Below are positions 35,201 through 44,796 of a DNA stretch of 64,000 bases, in pieces (the first letter of the stretch is position 1; each line of letters begins with the position of its first letter). Origin of the DNA: Nephrocerus scutellatus (taxonomy: Eukaryota; Arthropoda; Insecta; Diptera; Pipunculidae); assembly GCA_947095585.1 (NCBI GenBank), contig OX352765.1, forward strand, positions 87,380,965 through 87,444,964. Reading direction: 5' to 3'. The notes under the pieces are model-generated. The model was not told where the DNA came from, made no database searches, and was given only the letters and a program-made list of their open reading frames with translations. The translations under genes and the position numbers were made by a program.

Positions 35201-36599
35201 AAGATATCCGGGCAATCAATGGAGTCTGTAAATACGTCCCTATCAAAATTGAACAAGCAAATCTCTCTTCTAGCTTAAAGTGGTTGAAGATTGATCAATA
35301 AAAATCTAGCCTTATATGAAGGATAGCCGATCACCCTAGTTCACATGGCTTAATGCAAATCTTGTAAAAGATTTTGGAATTCTCTTCAGTCCAATGAATT
35401 AAAAAAAAACAGTGCGTATAACCTTTACGCGCGGTGTAAGTGAAACTTCTTTGATGTTGTGTGGCAAACGACCATCAAGATACCCATAAAAGACCCCATA
35501 AGACCAACCAAAGACTTCCAAAAACTCCCCAAAATACCCGCAAAGACCTCAAAATGACCCTTAAAAAACGCCTACAAAATCCCAAAAGACCCTTAAAAGA
35601 CACCCAAGAGACCTTCAAAAGACTCTCAAATAACCCCCAAAATACCCTTAAAAGACCCCCAATATATCCTCAAAAGACCCCCACAATACCCTCAGAAAAT
35701 TCCCAAAATTCCAGTCCCTAATGACCGTATCCCAGAATTTCCATAGTTATAAGGCTTATAGTCGCATCTTAGACTACTTACCGAATTTCATAGAAATCGC
35801 TTGAAAAATGGCTTAGTTCCAGAATTTCCAGTTCTTAATGACCCTATCACAAAATTTCCATATTAGGAACAAGTCTTACAGCCGCATCTTAGTCCTACAT
35901 ACCGAATTTCATAGAAATCGTTTAATAAATGGCTTGCATCCCGAAATTCTAGTCCCTAATGACCGTAACCCAGAATTTCCATGGGAACAAGTCTTATAGT
36001 CCCATATTAGTCCTGCATTCAACGAACGAGCAAGAATCACAACGTACAGTGTGTACAGTGCGTTGACTTAATAAAAAAGCGGCTAATCAAGACTAATCTA
36101 GCCATTCATACAACAGATATAGCGACGCATAGAGTGACAACGCAGTAGAGGAAGACGTAAGACCTTTACATGGCGCGTATAAGTGGACGGAGACCTGCAA
36201 ATAATAAGTGTGTCTATCTAAAAACATTTAGCTTAAGATCGCACTAATTGGAAAGCTAAGTTAATTACGAACTTATGAAACACGACAGTGTCGTGAACAA
36301 TGAATTTGCTGGAAGAATACAAGGGTAAGAAGAAAATGTTGACTATAATGTATATTAAAGATGGTTCTGCTGAGTGGGAAAAGATCTGAAATTCTTGAAG
36401 GAAACAATATTTAGTAAAAAAAAAATCCATTCCTATATACTAAAAATCATATTACCTGATGATTGTGCCATCGCAAGCAGAATTGCTGATGATTTGACTG
36501 ATTGAGCTGTTCCTGTTGCTGTTGATGCAAGTGGTGATAGTGTTGGTGTTGATAATGTTGCTGCTGTCGTAAAGCCGCTGACGAGTTAGCATGTTCCAT
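23268..36599 (-). CDS. chinmo: BTB-C2H2 zinc-finger transcription factor, chinmo-like
   Basis: Four coding exons on the minus strand: 36599-36456, 25883-25563, 25450-24339, 23835-23268 (714 residues). All junctions are GT-AG and keep frame; the last intron splits an Arg codon. A Gln/His-rich start leads into a tramtrack-group BTB domain (residues 40-155: FCLRWHNHQ, LTDVTLSAEGRTLRAHRVVL, LTFMYSGEVNV, LGIKGLADV). A long Pro/Gln/Ser/Thr linker precedes two C2H2 fingers at 502-522 (C502, C505, H518, H522) and 529-550 (C529, C532, H545, H550). A basic RRKRSK stretch and an Ala/Gln-rich tail follow. Such proteins dimerise through BTB and bind DNA in the nucleus. Chinmo, a temporal-identity factor, fits best from memory of its BTB and two-finger layout; the symbol is less certain (about 0.6) than the family. 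Intron 1 is 10.6 kb. Confidence 0.9.
24105..24325 (+). mobile_element. tRNA-derived SINE, copy 1
   Basis: Starts with a tRNA-like head: GCCGTGGCTCAGTGGATAGT (box A type) and GAGGTTCGAATGCCAG (box B type), then a tRNA-unrelated body. It ends in a region near 24251-24295 that resembles the 3' end of LINE-A. It lies in the last intron of the BTB gene, antisense to it, with its tail beside the splice donor. Confidence 0.75.
26672..26701. repeat. Short perfect hairpin
   Basis: TTAAAATGGCG and CGCCATTTTAA form an 11-bp perfect stem around an 8-nt loop. Function unknown. Confidence 0.6.
27050..27340 (+). repeat. Dispersed repeat family 'CCCATACAAAT' (copy 2)
   Basis: Same order of blocks as 841-1165: GGCT run, GGCCCCTCGAAGCTCGGGG, GGCTCCCATACAAATGATTT, ACAAAATTTACCCGATTTTC, TTTTGTACACATGTTC. 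Confidence 0.65.
27466..28900 (+). repeat. Dispersed repeat 'GTAGGCGATACATTT' split by a transposon
   Basis: Left part 27466-27554 and right part 28753-28900 together match the uninterrupted copy at 4262-4540. This gives the boundaries of the insert directly. Confidence 0.7.
27555..28752 (+). pseudogene. Degenerate rosa-like (DD41D-related) mariner copy
   Basis: The insert is flanked by TA. Broken frames give MEKYSINQHVLIVKTFYA, MRKLHETFGINNVETKHTIY, RVMNNFEERGSVADRPKR, then LIISDEAYFYLKGYVNKKNS (first catalytic Asp, closely parallel to the intact element's FSDEAHFLLNGYVNKQNC). The later catalytic sites are scrambled by stops. Ends begin CAGGTTGTCC and finish ...TATAATCAA; they are not inverted copies, so one end is eroded or mis-set. 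Confidence 0.75.
29465..29517. repeat. 20-bp perfect-stem hairpin
   Basis: Arms CGGGCGTATGAGTAATATTT (29465-29484) and its exact reverse complement (29498-29517) around a 13-nt loop (TGCAGTGCAGCAC). It is unusually GC-containing for its surroundings. It could be a remnant of a palindromic transposon end or a transcribed hairpin. Confidence 0.8.
29807..30560. mobile_element. Foldback-type element with long inverted arms
   Basis: Inner arms ACGACTCATTTAATGCGAAT (from 30040) and ATGCATG-TAATGAGTCGT (to 30404) pair over about 85 bp, including GTGACCATAATGTGATTTTG against its partner near 30355. Outer blocks GCGCAGATATCTAAAAC (about 29996) and TTTAGAAATCTGCGC (about 30478) are also inverted. The left outer part belongs to the family seen at 16.6, 53.8 and 56.1 kb. 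Non-coding. Confidence 0.65.
31463..32765 (+). mobile_element. DD41D mariner (rosa type), copy 1
   Basis: 1303 bp flanked by TA on both sides. Inverted ends: AAGGGTGTTTTTTTAGGAGG and (reverse complement) ACGAGTGTTTTTTTAAGAGG. It carries one transposase frame, broken by a 1-bp deletion. It is almost identical in sequence to copy 2 at 47656-48959, so insertion is recent. It lies in the BTB gene's first coding intron, opposite to the gene's direction. Confidence 0.9.
31575..32659 (+). pseudogene. DD41D transposase, frameshifted
   Basis: Starts MNRLTPEQRFQIVEIYF and runs to FKFG/RSTFT-equivalent codons. Near 31746 one base is missing from the CTTTT run that copy 2 has, so the frame shifts before DAKPPTRMRR; the rest is open to the stop at 32657-32659. 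Besides the shift, I count four amino-acid differences from copy 2, including Gln for His in the conserved DGATCHTAR motif. Probably inactive, but its ends could still be mobilised by copy 2. Confidence 0.9.
32766..35460. other. Intron sequence without recognised features
   Basis: No coding, RNA or repeat feature could be supported. The part 33600-34300 is less AT-rich and looks single-copy within the window, so it is where intronic regulatory DNA might lie; this is only a guess. Confidence 0.4.
35461..35720. repeat. GGTCTTTT minisatellite (copy 2, complement orientation)
   Basis: Repeated AAAAGACCC/AAAGACC units, preceded at about 35447 by the GTGAAACTTCTT motif. The plus-strand open frame through it is a repeat artefact. 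Confidence 0.75.
35721..36030. repeat. Tandem repeat with about 120-bp period
   Basis: Almost three units, each with CCAGAATTTCCA, a TTATAG/CTTACAG-TCGCATCTTAG block, ACCGAATTTCATAGAAATCG and AATGGCTT. Units diverge by small indels. It joins directly to the minisatellite on its left. Confidence 0.75.
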
Positions 36600-38711
36600 A
36601 CTCGGATTGCACTAAAGTATTATATAGTCGACCAAACAGCTGCTTAATCTGCGTATCGCGTTGCTAGTCGCTAGGAAATTGCACTTGCGTTGAGCTAGGC
36701 TGAGTTGATATGAGTTGCCTGCGCGTTGAGTTGCGTTTCGTTTATTATTATTGTTGTACCAGTTGTACTTATATAAATCGTGGTAGAGATTTTTTAATAA
36801 GGAATATTTTTTATAATATTCCAGCAAAAAATCCACAGAGTACTGCTTTGTTGGTTAAGTTGGTTGTTGGGTGTCGATGGGAGAATTTTATGGCGGCGAT
36901 GTTCAAAGTATTTTCACTTAGACGCACTTTTCGTTTGTGTATTAATATTTTAGGTTTTCTCTCGTATGCGCATAGCACTTTTTTAAAAAAAACCCAAAAC
37001 GACGGTGTAGAAAAGTTTGCAAAAAAACCAAACCAGTCGCACCTAAGAACGAAATTATTTTTGTATAAAATCCAAAATGTTTAGTTTTTATGATGCATTG
37101 TGTTGTGGTTGTTGTTCTTGTAATTTTTGGCTTTTCTTTTCTACGTTCGATATGTTGTTGTTTGTTTTAGTTTTTTAGGACACTTGTTTAAGAGGCACTT
37201 TCACACTTTTAGTCACAATAATTCACGTTGGGTTTGCGGGTCGTTGATGTTGAAGTTATGTAGTATGTGCTAAATAAACAGCAATTGTAAATCGGTTGTT
37301 TTTGTTTTCAATATAGGCAGTGGTGGAGGAGTAGGAGCAGGAGGTGCAGAAGAAGAAGTTGACGATACTAAGCGATCACACTCGCTTGGTTGGTTGTATC
37401 GTCTTTTAGAAATACGCATACGCCTCGCGCAGTGTGCTCTTGTGTGTTGTTGTTCTATATTTAATATTATTCAATCGCGATTAAACATTGGCACAACAAC
37501 AACAACAACAACAAAAAAGCAATAAACAAATATTTCAAATTAATATTAGAAACAAATTCTAATAAATGATGAGATTCGTTGGCCCTTTTGTCCAAACGTT
37601 TCCAAATGAATATACAAGGACTTGCAATCTTACTGTACCGCCCCACCGTTTTCGCCCAAAATTACCGCGCACTCACTCGGTATTACATCGCCTGGCAGTG
37701 TAGCGCATCACCACCGTGCTGCAGATAAATTTAATTTAATTTATCTTTTTACAATTAAAACACTTGTCACTTGTTCCATGTCTGTATGTGCTATAGAATC
37801 GTTCGTCTGTCCGTCCGTCCGGTCTGATTCGATCCGTTCAGTCCACAGTGTCAACTTTTAAAAATACAACACACACAATTACATCGCGATCTCATTATTA
37901 TTGTATAGAGTGTGGTGAGAGTAGTTATAAGGGGTTCACTGATGGGGTGTGGTGGTGGGATGGTGTGGCGAGATTTTTCTTGTCCACTATCGCATGGCAT
38001 GCATGAGTGTAATTTTTGTCCGAGGGCTATTTTTACCGGTAAATTTTTGAATTAACAAGCCGAAGTAGAGGACGAAAAAAATTCGGTTACAACAAAAACA
38101 AAAAAAAAAAAAAACGAAAACTAACAACGACATGACGCCTTGGAGGAAAAATCTAATGAAGGAATTTTCTTTATTTAAAGTTCCAATAGAAATTGCATTT
38201 GCATTTGGGTTGTTTTTTTTTCGTACATTAGCCACCACTTCCTCTCCCCCCCCCCCTCACCCTTTTTGATTTTATATTTAAACTTTTGTTCTGATTTCTT
38301 TTTCTGATGTTCTTGTCGCCTGCGTTAACTTTGAAATTTTGTAAATTTAGTGCTGATTTGATTGGATTACACACCAGTTCGATATTAGAAACTTTTGAAA
38401 ATTTTCCTCTGGATTTATTCTGAGATTTTGAACAAGTGACGATTACAAAAGTTTGTAAATCTTCAGTTTATTTGTAATCGAGGATACGCATTTGTTAACT
38501 AATTCTAGTAACGTTTCTAAAGAAAAATTTTGCTTAGTTAGAAGCAAATAAATCATTGAAATTATTAGCTTTGTTAATTGAAAAATCCTGTTCCACGCTA
38601 TATGCATTGTCTACATAGTCCAAGTATTGGTTACGCATACAATTGTTTGCGTTTTTCTTAAAAGAATTATCATCAACAAATATTGCCATAACACGTTCCC
38701 ACGTCATTCCA
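36600..38711 (-). promoter_or_regulatory. 5' flank of the BTB gene's first coding exon
   Basis: A possible acceptor (ATACTTTAG) lies 12 bp above the ATG, so this exon may be spliced to a leader further right. A TATATAAT sequence near 36620 could instead act as a core promoter, but it is very close to the ATG. A (CAA)n run lies near 37495. No other gene recognised. Confidence 0.35.
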
Positions 38712-40180
38712 AATGACCTCAGACCCATTAGCCTTTCGTCACTTCTTTTAAAAACATTAGAAAGACTGATCTAAATCCTTCAGACCTTCGTACTTGTATT
38801 GACAAAACACTTCTGTCCGTCGATCAACACGCGTACTGCAAGGGCAAATCTGTAGGAACAGCTCTGCATACGCTATTGCATTCCATTGAAAACTCCCTTC
38901 ATCACAAGGAATACTCAATGGTGGTTTTCCTGGACATAGAAGGCGCTTTTAACAACGTCAAAACATCTGCGATCACGGATGCGCTGTCGAATTTTGGGGT
39001 GAACGACTCGCTTGGTAAACTGATTGATCTTCTACTCACAAGTAGGATCATAAATTCAAGATTTGGTTTGTCGTCTGCCAAAAGATTTGTCAGCAGTGGA
39101 ACCCCGCAAGGAGGTGTCCTGTCCCCACTTCTTTGGAACCTGGCGGTGAATGAGCTGCTGGTTCGCCTGAGGGAGGAGGGCTGCGGAGTGATCGCATATG
39201 CGGACGACGTTGCCATAGCCGTCCCCAGGAAAGCACCCACACACCTGGAAAGAACTTCTGCAAAATGCTCTAAATCAGCTAATAAGCTGGGCAGATCATT
39301 GTGGTCTAGGGGTAAACCCCCAAAAACCCGAACTTTTCCTCTTTACGAGGAAGTACAAAATCCCACTCGTAAATCCTCCGTCCATCAAGGGCACAAACTT
39401 GACTTTCTCCGATAAGACCAAATATCTTGGTCTTATTCTGGATAAGAAGCTGAGCTGGAAACCCAATATACAAGAAAGAGTACTTAAAGCCACAGTGGCA
39501 CTCTTCTCAAGCAAAAAAGCCATAGGGAGTAAATGGGGTCTTCAACCGCATCGGGATTGCCGATCGTCTCTTGAGGAGATGACAGAGCATTTCAACATTC
39601 ACCTGTGCTGTGTGCCAGGGCTGATGAACTCGCCAAACATGGAACTACACTACCCCTATTGCCTGAATATGGTTCACTAGGCATGTCGATCGCTACGTGC
39701 AAACTCATGTTTAAACGGGATGCTATAATGAAAACTAACTATAGTTGGTCAAACGGTACAACTTGCATAGCAACGAAGCAGATCTAGCCCAAGCTAGATC
39801 CGAAACACTCCAAGTGCTTGATCTCTCTAAACAGACTGCACATTAGTGCAATTATAGGTGTCATAACTGGACACTGTCTTATAGGCAAGCATGCAGAAAG
39901 ACTAGGAGTCCTTTCCAACGATTTCTGCAGAAGCCGCATGGATGAAGAGGAGGAGGAAACCACTCTCCATCTACTTTGTACATGCCCAGCCCTCTCGAAT
40001 AGGCGGAAGCTCCATCTGGGAGCGTTCTTTTTCAACGATCTAACCCGAATTGACATTAATAGCGATTCATACGAAGCTCCAAGTGGTTCAACGAGTTGGC
40101 GTGGGATTTTCTAGATCCTTGTGCGTCGGTTTTGACTGGCGGCCACTCCAACCTAACCTAACCTAACCTAACCTAATGCC
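38712..40180 (+). mobile_element. LINE-A copy with reverse transcriptase and CCTAA-repeat tail
   Basis: Frames in order: DLRPISLSS (RT start), KGKSVGTALHTLLHSIE, VVFLDIEGAFNNVKTSA (first catalytic Asp), SSGTPQGGVLSPLLWNLAV, GVIAYADDVAIAVP (YADD catalytic box), KYLGLILDKKLSWKPNIQ, then a jump to the end of RNase H (DCRSSLEEMTEHFNIH) and the tail GVITGHCLIGKHAERLGVLS with a Cys/His-type block ending CTCPALSNRR. RNase H is mostly deleted near 39550. The element ends in about five CCTAA units (40150-40176). It is 5'-truncated and frameshifted. I/Jockey superfamily with RNase H. Confidence 0.85.
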
Positions 40181-40881
40181 ATAACATTACTAATCAAAAA
40201 TGTTCTTCCACATATACATAATAGGATTTCTCCAATATAACATAACTTATCTCTTAGCTCCCTAAAAGGGCTAGAGTCTCAATTTGTATTTCAATTTGTG
40301 CCAATTACTCAAGAAACAGCAAAACACTTAAATGTAGGGCATTCTAATCTGTCATGTTCTTTGAACTGTATAAAATCTCTAGTATAACAAACCTTCTAGC
40401 ATCTTTTTTTTAAGCCACTTCCAATTAATAACAATAAACTTACAAAAAAAATAAGTTCATGCAGTGCACGTGACAGAAGTGAAACTTCTTTAGGGGCATT
40501 TATACCTAAACGTACGTTTGCAATAGTGATGTTTTGGATTCCTGTAGAGAAATAGAGAGAGAGAGAGAGAGAGAGAGCGAAATAGAGAAACAGAAAGAGT
40601 ATTTTATAGGAATAATTTCAATTGTTTTGTGTGATTGTGATTGTGTGAATCATGGTGCTTCAAAAGTGAAAGCAAGACTATAGTCTAATGGTAGCCAGAA
40701 TCATTATATAATTATGTTATATTCCTATATTTTAGTTATCCTAAAATCATTCTACTACAATTTACCTTTATTCATTAATTATTATCCTAAAATAACTCAA
40801 TATTCTTCCCATAATCATTCTATAACCATCTTTAAACCAACCTATAATCCACCTAAATTATTCGCACCCTATAATTCGCGA
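40181..40881. other. AT-rich stretch with a GA microsatellite
   Basis: No gene. GAAGTGAAACTTCTT occurs near 40469. It contains the GA run annotated separately. Confidence 0.5.
40554..40577. repeat. (GA)12 microsatellite
   Basis: About twelve uninterrupted AG/GA units, flanked on both sides by AATAGAGA-type remnants. Confidence 0.85.
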
Positions 40882-40970
40882 AAGGTGGCATCGCAAAAAT
40901 TCTTTTTGTGTTTTCTGGAAATCGAACCACGAACCTCCGGCTCAGAAGTCAATACACTTACCACTATTTA
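40882..40970 (-). mobile_element. SINE fragment, copy 4
   Basis: On the minus strand: TGACTTCTGAGCCGGAGGTT then CGTGGTTCGATTTCCAGAAA, the tRNA-like box B region, followed by AGAATTTTTGCGATGCCACC as in copy 1. The head and body are truncated. Confidence 0.65.
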
Positions 40971-41009
40971 ATTACTATCTTATAATAATTCTATAATCGT
41001 CTTAAAATC

Positions 41010-41273
41010 AAGGTCCAAGGACTAGCTCATAGCGACAATCCGCATTGTGCATGTTATATTTTTGCACATACAAACGGAAGAGATCTACAATTTAAAGCCA
41101 TATCCGAAAAGCGAATTGATAAGCTTTCCATAAAATTTATCATTCTCGAAAGTTTATCAAACATTTGCGAGAGGTGAGACCGTGAAAAAGCTTTTTGTAG
41201 ATTTTCTTAGATTTGAACTTCGATTCTCCCGCTTAGCAGTCCAACGCGCTAACCGCGGCGCCCATCATCATCC
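41010..41273 (-). mobile_element. SINE, copy 3 (diverged)
   Basis: The minus strand begins GGGCGCCGCGGTTAGCGCGT and GAAGTTCAAATCT (A- and B-box region), then a body matching copy 2 (CACCTCTCGC, GGAAAGCTT, AATTCGC-TTTTCGGAT, GTCGCTATGAG). A lower match than copy 2 shows that it is older. Confidence 0.65.
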
Positions 41274-41635
41274 AATCATCCCAACCTTTAATCATCTTAC
41301 AGTTCTAAAATTTTCTACATTTTAAAAATCATCCTATAATTATCATACAGGATGGACTATACGCATCCTACAATAATATTTAAAAAACATCATATAATTT
41401 CTTCTCCAAAATGTCATGGCACAAGTTTACAAGGCAAAACGTTGAAGTCTTGAAATTTTACTCTCAAATTCTCTAAATTATTATAATTTGATTTCTAAAT
41501 TTGTAAAATATTAATCCCTTACATAAGAGATCCTGCAATGGAACCCTCAGTTATGGTAGGGAAGTATAAAAATGGTCTCATACAAATACAAGTCTAAACC
41601 TACTTTAGTCTGACAAGACAAGTTCAAATCTAAGG

Positions 41636-41735
41636 ACAGCTGCTTGTGCTAGAAGAGGATGGCAGCTGCAGAGGCTGTACGGAGAGGCGGATGAGACGCT
41701 GGTGCATCTTCTCAACGAACGCGGGGCAAACGATC
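41636..41735 (+). mobile_element. LINE tail scrap
   Basis: One frame reads LQRLYGEADETLVHLLNERG, the Cys/His-tail signature of R1/Jockey-like elements (a CRLCG-EDETL-HLL pattern with its cysteines lost). Only about 30 codons. Confidence 0.4.
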
Positions 41736-43012
41736 CGATCCGATGTAAGTCTAATATCTAAACGGCATTCTCTCGGTTTACTCCAGAGAGACCTACAATT
41801 GAACCACATGGAACGCAATGCTACAACATTCCTCCCAATCAAGCATGCTGCTGCTATAAAAATGTTAAGGGCACCAAAACTAAGGTGGTCAAAAAATATG
41901 AAAATTGAGCTTAAAAGCTTACAGTCGTAAGATTTTCTAATTTAACTCGCAAGTGTGGAAAAGACTGTACTTTTGTAGTATTATCTTTTTGATGTCACTT
42001 GACAGATAAATGATTAATAGCAGTTGGTGGCATATTTTAGAGTTTTTTAAGCTAACAATTTGACGTGTTGTTGAAATTGATATGAAAGTTCTACTTTAAC
42101 TGTCTAGTTTAAGCTTTTTTCTTACCAGAATGGCTCTACAACTGGAGTCAATTTCTGGTCACCCGCACGACTTAAAAAAATTAGTTGAAATTCAAATAAT
42201 GAAGCAAATTTCCCCAAATAACCGTTCTCTTTTTCTTGAAAAATATTTCAAAGGGTCTTATCTGGGGACTAATCCTGTGTTCTTTCCAAATAAACATTTG
42301 ACAAATTTTACTAACAACGTCACTTGAGAAAATATTTTTTGCCAAAAATAATTCCGAAAAAAATCCAGCCCGGTCGAAAACTATTAATAGGTGTCGTCGC
42401 GTCTTGGCTGAGCTCTGGAGAAGCGATTTCGAATAGCTGGCCGAAAAGACGTAATCGATCACGGCAAATAAAATTGGTTAAAAAAATAAAACACCTTCTT
42501 TACAAGTCTTACATTCCAACGACAACAAACAATTTAAAAAAAAAATTTTAAGTGGAAAAACCGAGAAAAAAAAATATTGAAACAATTACATCGACGTTGA
42601 CCAGCAGACACCGATCAGGACCGTACCGAACCGTAATTGTAAAAATATCTACAAAAAATTTATGTTGGAGAATTAGAAATGTCCATCGCTCAGCGGTTCG
42701 GCGGCGCGCGGTTGTTTCTAGCTACAAGACGCGACACTTTAGACGAAACAAACAAGCACTATAGCCTAGCAAAGTGTAAGAGAGGAAGGTTCTAAGCAAC
42801 CAAACCAGCAGCAACCACCTTTATGTTGCGCGCGCAAAGTACGTACATGGATGTGAGTGTGTCGCAATCCTAATCCGCGCGCTATATGCATCCAAGTCAT
42901 TAGTTCTGGGATAGTTTGTCGTTTGAGTATCATCAGCAATACTATGGGGTGTAGTGTAGATATACGGAGCTCCTCTCGCACTCTCGCCACACAGCCTTTG
43001 CCAAATACTTAC
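41736..43012. other. No gene recognised
   Basis: Short open frames occur, but none shows a domain. The part from 42600 is more GC-rich and single-copy in the window, and lies next to a possible leader exon, so it could be regulatory or intronic for the BTB gene. Confidence 0.4.
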
Positions 43013-43330
43013 GAGTTATTCCCAATTCCGAATGACATTCTTTGCCGTCGGTGATGGTGGTGGTGCTGCTGCTGCTGATGCTTCTCTTCATCGAGTCGAG
43101 TCGAGTCGAGACGTCGTCGCGATCGTAATTGTCGTTCGAAAAATTTTCATCACAGACCAGCAATACCTCTCTATTTCTGACCTGGAGCTGACGATTTCTG
43201 ATATAAATAAAACACATTACAACAAACACAACAACAGCAACAACAACAACATTAACCACAACAACAAAAACAACAGCAACAACAATAACAAAAATACTAT
43301 AAATGCATGCAAAGATGGATGAATCTTGCA
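43013..43330 (-). other. Possible 5' leader exon of the BTB gene
   Basis: The minus strand carries a strong donor (AATAACTC|GTAAGTATTT) ending at 43013. Upstream are a GACTC pentamer run (TCGACTCGACTCGACTCG), CAG/CAC triplets and TTG-rich runs, as seen in long leaders of fly regulatory genes. A short ATG frame (MKRSISSSSTTTITDG) precedes the donor. Pairing with the acceptor at 36612 is inference only. Confidence 0.35.
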
Positions 43331-44518
43331 CGACTGGCCAAGACTCAGAGAATACGTCGTCAACCGAAATGGCCAGTCACGTCGTATTTTTATTGGGACA
43401 TTTTTTCTATTTGTTTGTTATTATGTATTACCATTTTACGAAATCAACATAAATAATACCAAGTGATATTGTAAGTAGGGTGGCCAGAAGGACAGACCTC
43501 CACCCCCCGGCGGTTGCTGAGTTGAGTATGATGATAATAGAAATTGAGATTAAAAATTTAGGAAATTTTATGCTAACAGAAGTTGTTAGCATATACCTAC
43601 TGTAGCTAACTTGCTGAGAACCGTTGGCAGGTCATTTATATAAATACTAATATAAATAGTTCGTAAGTTTCTTTATTTTATTATTAATAGTAAATTATAT
43701 GAATTATATGATCAAAATAAAAGATTTTTTAAAAAAGTAGCTAATTTACTCGTTACATTTAAGATTTCAATAAACGTACTGTACATAATTCGTTATTAGC
43801 TATATTGATCCTTCTTTTAAGGTGGTGTACTTGTACGTTCCGGACAATTTTATCAGGAAACATTATTATTATGTGAACAATTCATCAAGAGTACCGCGAT
43901 TCACAGGGGTATATTCTTATGTATTGGGAGTATTGAAGTTTACAGAATCAACTCGTTACGAATCATATGTGAGGAATTAAAACATCCCAAATTACCATCC
44001 CTACAAGATATGTAACATAATTTTACTTTCCATATTATAACCACCACCGGAAGATATGCAACATAAATTAAATGTGGATATCCTACCGTTACCGATTGCA
44101 ATAACTTTTTTCTTTCGACAAGATATACTTCCTGACTAGCCTATGAATATAGGATGGATAAGAAGAGTCACAAAATATACCAAAAGGCGAATCCTTTCAA
44201 CATTTTCACGTCAAACCAGCCGATGAATAAATTTTTTAGCCTCATTCCATATTCATTAATGAGACGATGCCAAGGCGAGGCTGATAGCCTCACCAGTACA
44301 ACTATCATACTCTACCATAAGCCCATAGACAATTAGCCGTAAGGAAAATATATTTATTTAAGTCATCGTTATAAGTTTAATTTCACATATCACCCTTATT
44401 AATAGTTTTATCATAAGACATGTCCCAGTCGACGAGCGCACTTAAATTTTAGCACATTCTTATTCTTATTTTCAGAACAAACAATTGTAATATACACGAG
44501 TATAATAATAATATTATT
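43331..44518. other. AT-rich, no gene
   Basis: Nothing supported on either strand. Confidence 0.5.
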
Positions 44519-44796
44519 CGGCGCGACAGACCATTGCGGTCCAAGGCCCTAGCTGCTCGCGACCATTTGTGTTGCGCATGTATATTTTTGGACACAAATG
44601 GTAGGGACCTACAATTTAAGGCCGGATCCGAACGGCGAATTGAGAAGCTTTCCGTGGCAAGTTATTACTCTCGGAACGTTTGTCACCCATTCGCGAGAGG
44701 TGGGACACCGTGAAAATACTTTTGGTATTACTGGGATTCGAGCCACGAACCTCCTGCTCAGTAGCCATGTGCATTTCCACTGAGCCACGACGCCCA
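44519..44796 (-). mobile_element. tRNA-derived SINE, copy 2 (full length)
   Basis: The minus strand reads GGGCGTCGTGGCTCAGTGG (box A type), GGAGGTTCGTGGCTCGAATC (box B with a small insertion), then a body of about 200 bp through CCGAGAGTAATAACTTGCCA and GTCGCGAGCAGCTAGGGCC to the end near an ATT-repeat. It is about 278 bp long and the best-preserved of the four copies. Confidence 0.8.

Larger units (their letters stand above)
25884..36455 (-). other. 10.6-kb first coding intron of the BTB gene
   Basis: Bounded by CATCAG|GTAATATG and TTTTTACAG|ACAAGT. It holds, right to left: tandem and minisatellite repeats, a DD41D mariner, a foldback element, a perfect hairpin, a degenerate rosa-like element and a dispersed repeat. 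The parts at 25884-26670 and 26702-27050 show no recognised feature. Confidence 0.8.

Noticed and set aside
40150..40176. CCTAA repeats as an interstitial telomere
   Set aside because: They follow directly on the LINE-A 3' end, and fly telomeres do not use TTAGG, so a retrotransposon tail is simpler.
42124..42327. Open frame starting MALQLESISGHPHDLKK
   Set aside because: No family recognised and no promoter or splice evidence; it ends shortly and is not repeated elsewhere in the window.
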